Program-made: the position numbers and the translations under genes
Assembly (NCBI GenBank): GCA_001942185.1
Contig: MKJV01000129.1
Coordinates: forward strand, 1 to 42,699
Source: Pseudonocardia sp. CNS-004
GTDB taxonomy: Bacteria; Actinomycetota; Actinomycetes; Mycobacteriales; Pseudonocardiaceae
Length of the DNA stretch: 42,699 nucleotides
Direction of reading: 5' to 3'
Shown here: piece by piece, positions 17,804 through 27,725 of the stretch
Layout: each line of letters starts with the position of its first letter
Numbering within the stretch: position 1 is the first letter of the stretch
The notes under the pieces: model-generated
Database searches by the model: none
What the model was told of the DNA's origin: nothing
What the model saw: the letters and a program-made list of their open reading frames with translations, nothing else

Positions 17804-18578
17804 CTACAGCACCGGGACGAATCCGGCGATCGAGACCTGCAGCTTCGCCAGCAGGGCACCCCACACGCCCGTCAGGAGCAGGACCCCGACCGCGACCATC
17901 AGGGCCCCGCCGGCGAGCTGGATCGCCTGGTGTGGCGGCGCAGCCAGCCCAACGCCCGCACCGCCCGCGACGCGCCCAGCGCGATGAGCACGAACGGCAG
18001 CCCGAGCCCCGCGCAGTACGCCACGGTGAGCACGACGCCGCGCAGCGAGCCACCGCCGGTGCCGGCGGCCACCGCCACGACGCCCGCGAGCGTCGGCCCG
18101 ATGCAGGGCACCCAGCCGAGGCCGAACACCGCCCCGAGCAGGGGGGCGCCCCACACGCCTGCCCGCGGCACCCAGTGCACCCGCTTCTCCCGCTGGAGCA
18201 CCGGCAGCAGGCCGACGAACGCCAGCCCCATCACGATCATGACGACGCCGCCCACCCGTTGCAGCGTGGCCTCGTTGGCCACGAGCGCGTCGGCGAGCCA
18301 GACGACGCCGGTGAGGATCGCCCCGAAGACGACCGTGAAGCCCGCGACGAAGAGCACCGCGGCCCCGGCGACCCGGAACCTCCCGGACCTGCGCTCCCCC
18401 GCCTCCGCGGCGTGGCCGGTGGTGCGTCGGCGCCGACGAGCCCGGCGAGGTAGGCGAGGTATCCCGGGACGAGCGGGACCACGCACGGCGACGCGAAGCT
18501 GACCGCACCGGCCAGCACGGCCACGGCGGCCGCGAGCAGCAGCGGCCCGGAGACCGCGAGCGTCGTGGAGGGGTCCAT
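17804..18578 (-). CDS. ccdA: Thiol-disulfide transporter CcdA (DsbD-like), twice frameshifted
   Basis: A six-span membrane protein that carries reducing power from thioredoxin to the outer thiol proteins used in cytochrome c maturation. Conserved cysteines lie in SFASPCVVPLVPGYLAYLAG (first helix) and FGLGWVPCIGPTLAGVV (fourth helix), the redox pair of the family. Frames break near 18430 and near 17940; the end is QLAGGALMVAVGVLLLTG...IAGFVPVL. The stop is at 17804, directly next to the resB start. ATG 18578 (or GTG 18581) is the start; TACTCT eight bases before the ATG suggests its own promoter. Restored length is about 258 residues. Confidence 0.9.
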
Positions 18579-18586
18579 CACCCAAG

Positions 18587-18592
18587 AGAGTA
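18587..18592 (-). promoter_or_regulatory. -10 box TACTCT before ccdA
   Basis: TANNNT hexamer eight bases before ATG 18578. It would allow ccdA-resB-ccsB to be transcribed separately from tlpA. Confidence 0.4.
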
Positions 18593-18624
18593 GGCCGCGT
18601 GCTAGTGCGCACCCCCACCGGGTT

Positions 18625-18637
18625 CTACAACTTGTAG
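18625..18637. promoter_or_regulatory. Palindrome CTACAACTTGTAG, candidate operator
   Basis: A perfect 6+1+6 palindrome, AT-rich in a GC-rich setting, in the 81-base gap between tlpA and ccdA, some 33 bases upstream of the ccdA -10 box. CTACA/TGTAG half-sites resemble operators of BlaI/MecI/CopY-type repressors as I recall them. No such repressor gene is in the window. Confidence 0.4.
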
Positions 18638-18659
18638 TGGATCGGCGCGGCCGGGCCGA

Positions 18660-19237
18660 TCAGGCGGGGGAGGGCGACTCCGCCTGCAGTCGCTGGACCA
18701 GCGGCATCAGCTCCGGCACGCGGACGACCGTGAGGAACACCGCCGCCACCCGGTGCTGCTTGTCGAGCACGAGCGTGGACGGCACGGTGTTGCGGGGATA
18801 GCCGCTGAGACGCGCGAGCGCCCTGCCGGGCGGGTCGAAGATCGAGTCGAACGTGACGCCGCGGTCGCGGACGAAGTCGGAGGCCGCCTGGCGCTCGTCG
18901 CGGACGTCGATGCCCAGAACCGCCGCTCCGGTCTGCTCCTGCACGAACTGCAGGCCCGGCATCTCCTCGCGGCACGGTCCGCACCACGAGCCCAGATGTT
19001 GACGATCACGACGTTGCCCGCGTGGTCGTCGAGGCCGACGGTGGCCCCGTCGTGCAGGAGGCTGTCCCCCGAGATGCCCCGCACGGTGCCGCGGCTCTCC
19101 GGCGGGTCGTAGAGGATCGTCGTCTGGCCGCCGGGTGCGACGAACTCGAATTCGCCGCCGGTGGCCACCGCCTCCTTCGTGGCCGAGCAGCCCACCAGGA
19201 GCAGCGCGGCCAGCACGGCGGAGAGGAGCCGGATCAT
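18660..19237 (-). CDS. TlpA/ResA-like thiol-disulfide lipoprotein, frameshifted
   Basis: A lipoprotein signal (MIRLLSAVLAALLLVGCSA, lipobox LVGC) anchors a thioredoxin-fold domain outside the membrane. The active site WCGPC lies in IWGSWCGPCREEMPG, read after a lost base near 18993 (IWARG in the raw frame). VPSTLVLDKQHRV carries the cis-proline region. It keeps apocytochrome c cysteines reduced and receives electrons from CcdA, encoded next. The start overlaps the stop of the histidine phosphatase gene (ATGA at 19234-19237). About 192 residues when restored. Confidence 0.9.
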
Positions 19238-19869
19238 GCGCCGGTCTGCCTCGGGTCACTGCCCCCCGCGGGCTCGGTGTAGCGCAGCTGGGTGAGCTCC
19301 GTGCCGGTGAACACGAGCGAGGTGAGCGACGCCAGCCCGCACTGGCGGCGGCGCGGGTCGTGCCACAGCCGCTGCCCGGTGACGAACCGGCGCAACGTCC
19401 AGATCGGCAGCTGGTGCGACACGCACACCGCCTCGTGCCCCTCGGCGAGCTCCCGCGCCCGGTGGACCACGGCCAGCATGCGATGCGCGATCTGCAGGTA
19501 CGGCTCGCCCCACGACGGCGTGAACGGGTCGCGCAGCAGCGGCCAGTGGCGCGGGCTGCGCAGCGAGCCACCCCCGACGGAGACCGTCTTGCCCTCGAAC
19601 CGGTTGTCCGCCTCGATCAGCCCGGCGTCGGTGCGCACCTCGACGTCGTGCAGGGCAGCCAGCGGTGCCGCGGTCTCCTGGGCGCGTTCGAGCGGGGAGG
19701 CGAGCACCGCCGTCACGTCGGCGTCGGCGAGCGACTTGGCGACGATCTCCGCCTGGTTGCGGCCGTTCTCGGACAGGTGGAACCCGGGCAGCCTGCCGTA
19801 GAGGATGCCTCCGGGGTTGTGCACCTCGCCGTGGCGCAGGAGGTGCACGGTCGTGCGGCTGCCGGTCAC
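19234..19869 (-). CDS. Histidine phosphatase (phosphoglycerate-mutase-like)
   Basis: 211 residues. LLRHGEVHNPGGILYGRLPG supplies the phosphorylated His of the RHG motif; the second His is in VCVSHQLPIW and acid residues in ASPLERAQETAAPLA. It belongs to the branch represented by Rv0525, which lies in the same place between hemL and the cytochrome c genes in M. tuberculosis. Natural substrate unknown. GTG 19869 overlaps the hemL stop (GTGA), and its own stop overlaps tlpA, so it is the middle of a tightly coupled operon hemL-phosphatase-tlpA. Confidence 0.9.
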   Translation of the reverse strand: MTGSRTTVHLLRHGEVHNPGGILYGRLPGFHLSENGRNQAEIVAKSLADADVTAVLASPLERAQETAAPLAALHDVEVRTDAGLIEADNRFEGKTVSVGGGSLRSPRHWPLLRDPFTPSWGEPYLQIAHRMLAVVHRARELAEGHEAVCVSHQLPIWTLRRFVTGQRLWHDPRRRQCGLASLTSLVFTGTELTQLRYTEPAGGSDPRQTGA

Positions 19870-21218
19870 TGCCCGGCCTCCGCGGGCGCCGTGGCGGTGG
19901 CTGCGGCCTTCGCGGCGGCCGGGAGCGCGTCGGCGATCACCTGCCAGGTGTCGTCGTCGAGCGCGGCGGACACGAACCACGCCTCGAAGGCGCTCGGCGG
20001 CGGGTAGACACCGCGGTCGAGCAGGGCGTGGAAGAAGCCCGGGAACCGCCACGTGGCGGCGGACTGGGCGCCTGCGTAATCGTGCACCTCGTCCTCGGTG
20101 AAGAACACCGACACCAGGTTGCCCGCGAACTGGACGCGGTGCGGCACGCCCTCGGCGCTCAGCGCGTCCGTGATCAGGCCGCCGAGGCGGGCCGCGTTGG
20201 CGTCCAGCGCGGCGTAGACGTCGGCGTCGGCGTGCCGGAGCGTGGCCAGCCCCGCCGCCACTGCCACGGGGTTCCCCGACAGGGTCCCCGCCTGGTAGAC
20301 CGGGCCTGCCGGGGCGAGGTGGCCCATGTGGGCCGCGGGGCCGCCGAACGCCGCGGCGGGCAGGCCGCCGGACATGACCTTGCCGAACGTGTAGAGGTCG
20401 CCCGCCACCCCGTCCAGGCCGAACCAGCCGGAGGCGGACACCCGGAACCCGGTCATCACCTCGTCGATCACGAGCAGCGCGCCCGCCTCGTGGCAGATCT
20501 CCCGCAGGCCCGCGTTGAAACCGGGGCGCGGGGCGATCGCGCCCATGTTGCCCGCGGCCGCCTCGGTGATCACGCAGGCGATCTCGGGTCCGCGCTCCGC
20601 GAACACGGCCCGCACGGCGTCGAGGTCGTTGTAGGGCAGCACGATCGTGTCGGCGGCCTGTGCGCCGGTGACGCCGGGGCTGGTCGGCAGCCCGAGCGTG
20701 GCCACCCCGGAACCTGCCTGGGCCAGCAGCGCGTCGACGTGCCCGTGGTAACAACCCGCGAACTTCACGACGCCGCGGCGGCCGGTGATCCCGCGGGCGA
20801 GGCGGATCGCGCTCATGGTGGCCTCGGTGCCGGAGTTGACCAGCCGCACCTGGTCGACCGGTTCGACCCGGCCGATGATCTCCTCGGCCAGCTCGATCTC
20901 GGCAGGCGTCGGGGCCCCGAAGGACAGTCCCTGCAACGCCGCGGCCCGCACGGCGTCGACGACGGCCGGGTGCGCGTGCCCGAGGATCATCGGACCCCAC
21001 GAGCTGACGAGGTCGACGTAGCGGTTGCCGTCGGCGTCGGTGAGCCACGGGCCGGACGCCGACACGAGGAACCGGGGTGTGCCCCCGACCGCGGAGAACG
21101 CCCGGACCGGTGAGTTCACCCCGCCGGGGATCGCAGCGGACGCCCTGTCGAACAGGCGTCGTGAGGTCTCGGTGCGCGCGACGGCCTCAGGGCCGGACGG
21201 GATAGGCGAGCTGGCCAC
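19866..21218 (-). CDS. hemL: Glutamate-1-semialdehyde 2,1-aminomutase
   Basis: A 450-residue PLP enzyme making 5-aminolevulinate from glutamate-1-semialdehyde, the second step of the C5 pathway after HemA. NSPVRAFSAVGGTPRF at the start, NSGTEATMSAIRLARG (128-143), CYHGHVD, VIDEVMTGFR (Asp for the PLP ring) and the PLP lysine in TFGKVMSGG (K280) are all present. GTG 21218 is chosen because homology starts a few residues later. GAGACT seven bases upstream may be a weak -10. The frame is open further upstream only by running into the neighbouring low-complexity gene. Confidence 0.95.
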   Translation of the reverse strand: MASSPIPSGPEAVARTETSRRLFDRASAAIPGGVNSPVRAFSAVGGTPRFLVSASGPWLTDADGNRYVDLVSSWGPMILGHAHPAVVDAVRAAALQGLSFGAPTPAEIELAEEIIGRVEPVDQVRLVNSGTEATMSAIRLARGITGRRGVVKFAGCYHGHVDALLAQAGSGVATLGLPTSPGVTGAQAADTIVLPYNDLDAVRAVFAERGPEIACVITEAAAGNMGAIAPRPGFNAGLREICHEAGALLVIDEVMTGFRVSASGWFGLDGVAGDLYTFGKVMSGGLPAAAFGGPAAHMGHLAPAGPVYQAGTLSGNPVAVAAGLATLRHADADVYAALDANAARLGGLITDALSAEGVPHRVQFAGNLVSVFFTEDEVHDYAGAQSAATWRFPGFFHALLDRGVYPPPSAFEAWFVSAALDDDTWQVIADALPAAAKAAATATAPAEAGQ

Positions 21219-21277
21219 GGGAGCCAGTCTCACATCTGCCCGCGGCCGGGTGTGGCCCGGGACCGCCGCGGGCGCGG

Positions 21278-22193
21278 TCAGCCTCGGGCGGTCCGGAACC
21301 AGCGGCTCGGCCCCGGGAGGAACGTGATGATCGTGCCCCCGACCGACGCCGCCACGACGAGCAGCAGGAACAGCAGGCTGCCCCCGTCGGCTGCCGCCCC
21401 GGTGAACATGCCGGCGAGCAGCAGCAGGGTGAAGCCCACCGTCATGATCGTCAGAAGGATCCGTGCCCAGTTGTGGCCCAGGAACGCCATCACGGCGAAC
21501 AGCACGTAGAGCGCCGCCACGACCAGGATGACGACCGCGGCTCCCCGCAGGGCCGAGATCACCACGTCGGGCGTGACACCGGACTGCTCCAGCTGTTCCT
21601 CGAAGCCCGGGGGGATCGCACTCTCGTCCATCGGCATGGCGAGCATCACCGCTCCGGCGGCGAGGAACGGCAGCGCGCTGAGGATCAGCAGCACCAGCGA
21701 GACGATCATGAGCGGCGGCCGGGACTCCCGAGGCGTCTCCTCGGAACCCATCCCGGCCGCTCCCCCGCCGAAGGGGCTGCCGGCGTACTGACCGGGCTGG
21801 CCGTACGGGTTGTACCCCGGCTGCCCGTACGCGGGCGGCCCTCCGTACTGACCGGGCTGGGGCTGCCCGTACTGGGGCTGGCCCCGGTACTGGGGCGGCC
21901 CTGCTGCGCGTACGGGTTGTACGGCTGCCCGTAGGCGGGCTGCTGACCGGACTGGCTCGGCTGGCCGTACTGGTCGGGCTGGCCGTACTGGCCCGGCGGG
22001 GGGTACTGGCCGGGCTGGGCGTACGGCTGCTGGCCGTACTGACCGGGCTGGCCGTACTGCTGACCCGGCGGGGGGTACTGGCCCGGCTGCGTGGGCTGCT
22101 GCCCCTGCTGACCCGGCCCCTCGGCCGCGCCCCAGCACCCGACTGCTCGTCGGGCTGCTGTCCCCCGCTGCGCGGGTCGGAGGGTGTGCTCAC
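21278..22193 (-). CDS. Membrane protein with a Pro/Gln/Tyr/Gly-rich N-terminus, twice frameshifted
   Basis: GTG 22193 opens MSTPSDPRSGGQQPDEQSGAG. After restoring a lost base near 22130 the N-terminal 150 residues are a low-complexity run of QPGQYG/PGQYPPPG units; another break near 21905 leads on to YGQPQPGQYGG and then a membrane domain. About four hydrophobic helices follow: MIVSLVLLILSALPFLAAGAV, ALRGAAVVILVVAALYVLFA, ILLTIMTVGFTLLLLAGMF, and SLLFLLLVVAASVGGTIITF. Proteins of this style are common in actinobacteria; the function is unknown. It stands between hemL and hemB, in the place of the Rv0513/Rv0514 membrane proteins. Confidence 0.72.
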
Positions 22194-22236
22194 GGCGTCA
22201 CCGTAGGTCTGTGTGCTCTGAGGTGTCCACGCCAGT

Positions 22237-22736
22237 TCAGTCCTTGCGCTTGTGGATGTCCTCGGACATCCGCACCACCGCGTAGTAGAACTCGAGGAGG
22301 ACCCGGAACATGATCAGGTAGAACAGCACGACGATCGCCCCGCCGATCAGGAAGACCAGGCCGATCACCGCACCCTGAGCGAAGCCGCTGATGAGCGCCG
22401 CGATGTAGCCCAGGCCCAGCAGGATCATCCCGACGATGTAGAGGATCTTCACAACGGCCGGCGTGGCGAACGTCGTGAACTCGAAGTCGAAGAGCGCCGC
22501 GAACGGGCTCGCACCGCTCTGCGGCTGCGGGCCACCCGGCTGGCCGGGAGGCGGGCCGTACGCGCCGGGCTGGCCCGGCTGCTGCGGGTACCCACCACCC
22601 CACGCCTGCGGAGGCTGCTGCTGTGGCTGCTGCGGCTGGCCGAACCCGCTCGGGTAGGGCGGCGGCTGCTGCCCACCCTGCCAACCCTGCTGCTGGCCGG
22701 CTGGTACTCGCCGGGATTTCCCGGGTCGTTGGTCAT
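22237..22736 (-). CDS. DUF4282 membrane protein with Gln/Pro/Gly-rich N-terminus, frameshifted
   Basis: ATG 22736, with GGAGG eight bases upstream, opens MTNDPGNPGEYQPA. After a lost base near 22700 follow GQQQGWQGGQQPPPYPSG and more Q/P/G-rich sequence to about residue 85. The C-terminal DUF4282 domain has LFDFEFTTFATPAVVKILY, two membrane helices and EFYYAVVRMSEDIHKRKD at the end. Function unknown. The two neighbouring low-complexity membrane proteins share strand and style and are 43 bases apart, so they probably form one operon. Confidence 0.78.
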
Positions 22737-22828
22737 CGCGGTTCCTCCACCTGATCAATGGGGCCGTGATCGTAACCCTTGGCCATGACGCCCGCCCGAC
22801 CCCGTACCACCGGGGCATTGCGAGCGGG

Positions 22829-23799
22829 TCACAGCCGGGCTGCGACTTCCGTGGCCCAGTACGTCAGAACGATGTCTGCACCGGCCCTGCGGATACCGGT
22901 GAGCGTCTCCAGCACGGCGCGGTCGCGCTCGATCCACCCGTTCGCCGCGGCGGCCTCGACCATCGCGTACTCGCCGGACACCTGGTAGGCGGCCACCGGG
23001 ACGTCGGACACCTCCGCCACCGCGCGCAGGACGTCCAGGTAGGCCATGGCCGGCTTGACCATCACCATGTCGGCGCCCTCCTCGAGGTCGAGGGCGAGCT
23101 CGCGCAGCGCCTCGCGCACGTTGGCGCCGTCCTGCTGGTAGGTCTTGCGGTCGCCGGTGAGCTGCGACTCGACCGCCTGCCGGAACGGCCCGTAGAACGC
23201 CGACGTGTACTTCGCCGTGTAGGCGAGGATGGCGGCATCGGCGTGGCCCGCGGCGTCGAGCGCCTCCCGGATCACGCCGACCTGGCCGTCCATCATCCCG
23301 CTGGGACCGACCACGTGCGCGCCCGCCTCCACCTGCGCCACCGCCATGTCGGCGTAGACGGCCAGGGTGGCGTCGTTGTCGACCCGACCCTCGGCGTCGA
23401 GCACGCCGCAGTGGCCGTGGTCGGTGAACTCGTCGAGGCAGGTGTCGGCCATCACGACTGTGGCGTCACCGACCTCGGCACGCACGTCGCGCAGGGCGAC
23501 GTTCAGCACGCCGTCCGGGTCGACCCCGGCCGAGCCCGTGGCGTCGTAGTGGGTCGGCACCCCGAACAGCATCAGCCCGCCGACACCCGCCTGAACCGCC
23601 TCGGCGGCGCCTTGCGCAGCGAGTCGCGCGTGTGCTGCACGACGCCGGGCATCGACGGGATCGGCACCGGCTCGGCGGCACCCTCCTTGACGAACATCGG
23701 CAGCACCAGGTGCCGCGGCCGCAGGTCGGTCTCGGCGACGAGCCGCCGGAGCGCCCCGGTCGTCCGCAGCCGCCGGGGCCGATGAGTGGGAAACGCCAT
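22829..23799 (-). CDS. hemB: Delta-aminolevulinic acid dehydratase (porphobilinogen synthase), frameshifted
   Basis: About 323 residues. ALAD joins two 5-aminolevulinates into porphobilinogen. Seen: RPRRLRTTGALRRLVAETDL at the start, VLPMFVKEG, the metal-ligand region MADTCLDEFTDHGHCGVL, the first Schiff-base lysine in ILAYTAKYTSAFYGPFR and the second in MVMVKPAMAYLDV, and YQVSGEYAM. The frame breaks near 23612 (RKAAAEAV expected), a clear single-base loss. ATG 23799 is preceded, seven bases away, by TAGGGT. hemD lies upstream across a 50-bp hairpin, so hemB probably has its own promoter. Confidence 0.95.
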
Positions 23800-23806
23800 G
23801 TGCGCC

Positions 23807-23812
23807 ACCCTA
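23807..23812 (-). promoter_or_regulatory. -10 box TAGGGT before hemB
   Basis: TANNNT hexamer seven bases before ATG 23799, lying between the hemD-hemB hairpin and the start codon. Supports a separate, leaderless hemB transcript. Confidence 0.45.
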
Positions 23813-23818
23813 CGACCG

Positions 23819-23868
23819 GACCCGTGAGTGGATACGGGTGCCGGAGCACTCGTTTTCACTCACGGGTC
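23819..23868 (-). terminator. Long hairpin between hemD and hemB
   Basis: A 12-bp perfect inverted repeat (GACCCGTGAGTG at 23819-23830, complement at 23857-23868). The inner 11 bases on each side pair at 8 positions directly and, as RNA, at two more by G-U, leaving a CGGA loop. The stem is thus about 23 pairs long. It begins nine bases after the hemD stop. It could end the rex-hem operon, act as a pause site, or be a copy of a dispersed palindromic repeat. Confidence 0.65.
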
Positions 23869-23876
23869 GGGTGGGC

Positions 23877-25415
23877 TCAGCGGCGGCGGGCCTTCACCTT
23901 CCGCGGCGGGGGCAGGGCGCCCTCGGCGCGGAGCTTGGCCGCGTGGGCGGCCAGCGCGTCGACCAGCGCCGGAACGCGGGCCTCGGCGGGCTGCACGTCG
24001 ACCCGCAGGCCGAACTCGCGGGCCGTCTCGGCCGTCTGCGGGCCGATGCAGGCCACGATCGTGCGGGCGTGCGGCTTGCCGGCGATGCCGACGAGGTTGC
24101 GCACCGTGGACGACGAGGTGAAGCACACCGCGTCGAAGCCACCGGTCTTGATGGCCTCGCGGATCGGGGCGGGCGGCGGCGCGGCGCGCACCGTGCGGTA
24201 CGCGGTGACGTCGTCGATCTCCCAGCCGCGATCGCGCAGGCCGGCCGCGAGGGTCTCGGTGGCGATGTCGGCGCGCGGGAGCAGCACGCGGTCGACCGGG
24301 TCGAGCACGTCGTCGTAGGGCGGGAAGATGCCCAGCAGGCCCTCGGACGAGGACTCCTGGCCCTCGTCGATCGACGGCACGAGCTCCGGGTTGATGCCGA
24401 AGGCCCGCACCCGCTCCGCGGTGGCCGCACCGACACAGGCGATCTTGACGCCGGAGAACGCGCGGGCGTCGAGCCCGAACTCGGCGAACTTCTCCCACAC
24501 CGCGCGCACGGCGTTGGTGGAGGTGAACACCACCCACTGGTAGCGCCCGTCGACCAGGCCCTTGACCGCCCGCTCCATCTGGGTGGGCGAGCGCGGGGGC
24601 TCGACCGCGATGGTGGGCACCTCCTCGGCGCTGGCACCGTGCACCGCGAGGCGGTCGCTCATCGCACCGGCCTGGTCCTTCGTGCGCGGCACGAGCACGC
24701 GCCAGCCGTACAGCGCCCTCGACTCCCACCAGGACAGCTCGGCACGCAGGCCGACCTCGGCGCCGACGGTGACGACCAGCGGGCCGTCGAGATCCGCGGC
24801 GTCGGCCGCCAGCGTGGCCAGCGTGCCCTGCACCGTCTTCTGGGTGGTGTGCGTGCCGTTCACGGTGACGGCGACGGGGGTCTGCGCCGGGACGCCGTGC
24901 TCGGTGAGCGATGCGGCGACCTCGGGCAGGTGCGACGAGGTGGCGTGCAGCACGAAGGTGCCGGGCGCCGCCGCCAGCCGCGGCCAGTCGACGCCTGCCC
25001 GCACGTCGACCTCGAGGTGTGCCGAACCGAGCGGCACGCCGGCGTATGCCGGGACCGCGGTGGCCGCGGGAACACCCGGGACGACGTCGAACGGCACGGC
25101 GGCCGCGGCGACCGCGATGGCCTCCTGCACGACCGAGTCGACCGTGAGTGGGTCGCCGCTGACCAGGCGGGTGACGCTGCGACCGGAACGCACCTCGCTG
25201 ATGAGGTCCTTCGCGACGTCGGCGGGCTGGCCCACGGCGGGCCGTACCTCGGCGCCGTCGGCGACGAGTGCGAGCACCTGGTCCGGGACGTCCGAGTCGG
25301 TGATGACGAGCGGCGCGCCCGCGAGGGCCTCCCTCGCGCGGACGGTCAGCAGGCCGGGGTCGCCGGGGCCACTGCCCACGAAGGCGACCCGTCCCGGGTT
25401 GGGCGAAGGTGTCAT
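23877..25415 (-). CDS. hemD: Uroporphyrinogen-III synthase fused to a SUMT-like domain
   Basis: 512 residues, intact. The first 245 or so resemble uroporphyrinogen-III C-methyltransferase: GRVAFVGSGPGDPGLLTVRARE, VPGVPAATAVPAYAGVPL, FVLHATSSHLPEV, and PVAVTVNGTHTTQKTVQGTL. The usual GDPFVFGRGGEE motif has become SGDPLTVDSVVQEA, so methyltransfer may be lost or changed. The second half is HemD: GWRVLVPRTKDQAG, WVVFTSTNAVRAVWEKF, CVGAATAERVRAFG, VCFTSSSTVRNL, and CIGPQTAETAREFG. HemD closes the tetrapyrrole ring made by HemC. The fusion is known in actinobacteria. The start overlaps the hemC stop (ATGA). Confidence 0.93.
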   Translation of the reverse strand: MTPSPNPGRVAFVGSGPGDPGLLTVRAREALAGAPLVITDSDVPDQVLALVADGAEVRPAVGQPADVAKDLISEVRSGRSVTRLVSGDPLTVDSVVQEAIAVAAAAVPFDVVPGVPAATAVPAYAGVPLGSAHLEVDVRAGVDWPRLAAAPGTFVLHATSSHLPEVAASLTEHGVPAQTPVAVTVNGTHTTQKTVQGTLATLAADAADLDGPLVVTVGAEVGLRAELSWWESRALYGWRVLVPRTKDQAGAMSDRLAVHGASAEEVPTIAVEPPRSPTQMERAVKGLVDGRYQWVVFTSTNAVRAVWEKFAEFGLDARAFSGVKIACVGAATAERVRAFGINPELVPSIDEGQESSSEGLLGIFPPYDDVLDPVDRVLLPRADIATETLAAGLRDRGWEIDDVTAYRTVRAAPPPAPIREAIKTGGFDAVCFTSSSTVRNLVGIAGKPHARTIVACIGPQTAETAREFGLRVDVQPAEARVPALVDALAAHAAKLRAEGALPPPRKVKARRR

Positions 25416-26354
25416 CTCGGAACTCCCGATCCAGCGTTTCTCGGGAGGGCATCGAGGCCCCCCATGTCGAGCAGCTCCGCGGCCAGCGCCGCACCGAGCT
25501 TCTCGGCGTCGTCCATGTCTCCGGTGACGGAAGCGCGCAGCAGCGCCCCGTCGATCGTGCCGACCACCGCACGCAGCGAGAGGCGGTCGACGGCCTTCCC
25601 GTCGTCATCCAGATCGGAGACGACGTCGGCCAACGCGCCCACCGGCGCGCTGCAGCCCGCCTCGAGGGTGGCCAGCACCGCGCGCTCCGCGACGACCGCG
25701 GCCCTGGTGGGCTCGTCGTCGAGGGCCGCGGTGAGCGCGCTGCCGAGCTCGGTGTCCTGCACCCGGCACTCCACCGCCAGAGCACCCTGTGCGGGCGCGG
25801 GCAGCATCTGCAGCGGGTCGAGCAGCTCGGTGGCCTCGGCGAGGCGTCCCAGCCGGGCCAGGCCGCAGCGGCGACGACCACGCCGTCGAGCTCGCCGGAT
25901 GCCACCTTGCCGACCCTCGTGTCGACGTTGCCGCGGATCGCGACGACGTCGAGCCCCAGACCCAGCGCATCGAGCTGCGCGATGCGCCGCGGCGAGCCGG
26001 TGCCGATCCGGGAGCCGGGCGGGAGCTCGCCGAGCACCATCCCGTCGCGGGCCACGAGTGCGTCGCGCGGGTCCTCCCGTCCGGGGACGGCCGCGAGGCG
26101 CAGCCGCGGGTCGGGGGCGGTCGGGAGGTCCTTGTAGGAGTGCACGGCCACGTCGACCTCGCCGCCTGCCAGCGCGTCCCGCAGCGCCGACACGAACACC
26201 CCGACGCCGAGCTGCGCCACGGGTGCCGACGAGCGGTCGCCGGACGTGCTGATCTGCACCAGCTCGCACTCGTGGCCCGCCGCGCGCAGCCGGTCGGCGA
26301 CGATCCCGGTCTGGGCTGTGGCGAGCGCGCTCGGCCGGGTGCCGATACGCATCT

Positions 26355-26358
<4 letters not shown>
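25412..26358 (-). CDS. hemC: Porphobilinogen deaminase (hydroxymethylbilane synthase), frameshifted
   Basis: About 315 residues. Joins four porphobilinogens into hydroxymethylbilane. Present: IGTRPSALATAQ, ISTSGDRSSAP, FVSALRDALAGGEVDVAVHSYKDLP, RIGTGSPRRIAQL and the RGNVDTRVGKV block. After a lost base near 25868, RLAEATELLDP, APAQGALAVE and the cofactor-binding cysteine in TLEAGCSAPVGA follow. Two in-frame ATGs stand close (26358, 26352); 26358 overlaps the hemA stop as ATGA and is chosen. The other end overlaps the hemD start. Confidence 0.94.

Positions 26359-27721
<1,363 letters not shown>

Positions 27722-27725
<4 letters not shown>

Noticed and set aside
15644..18502. A 952-codon frame on the plus strand
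   Set aside because: It is antisense to ccsB, resB and ccdA, has the low-complexity Arg/Gly/Asp composition of a high-GC shadow, and shows no domain. The same holds for the 1033-codon minus frame at 23860-26961, which crosses hemC and hemD.
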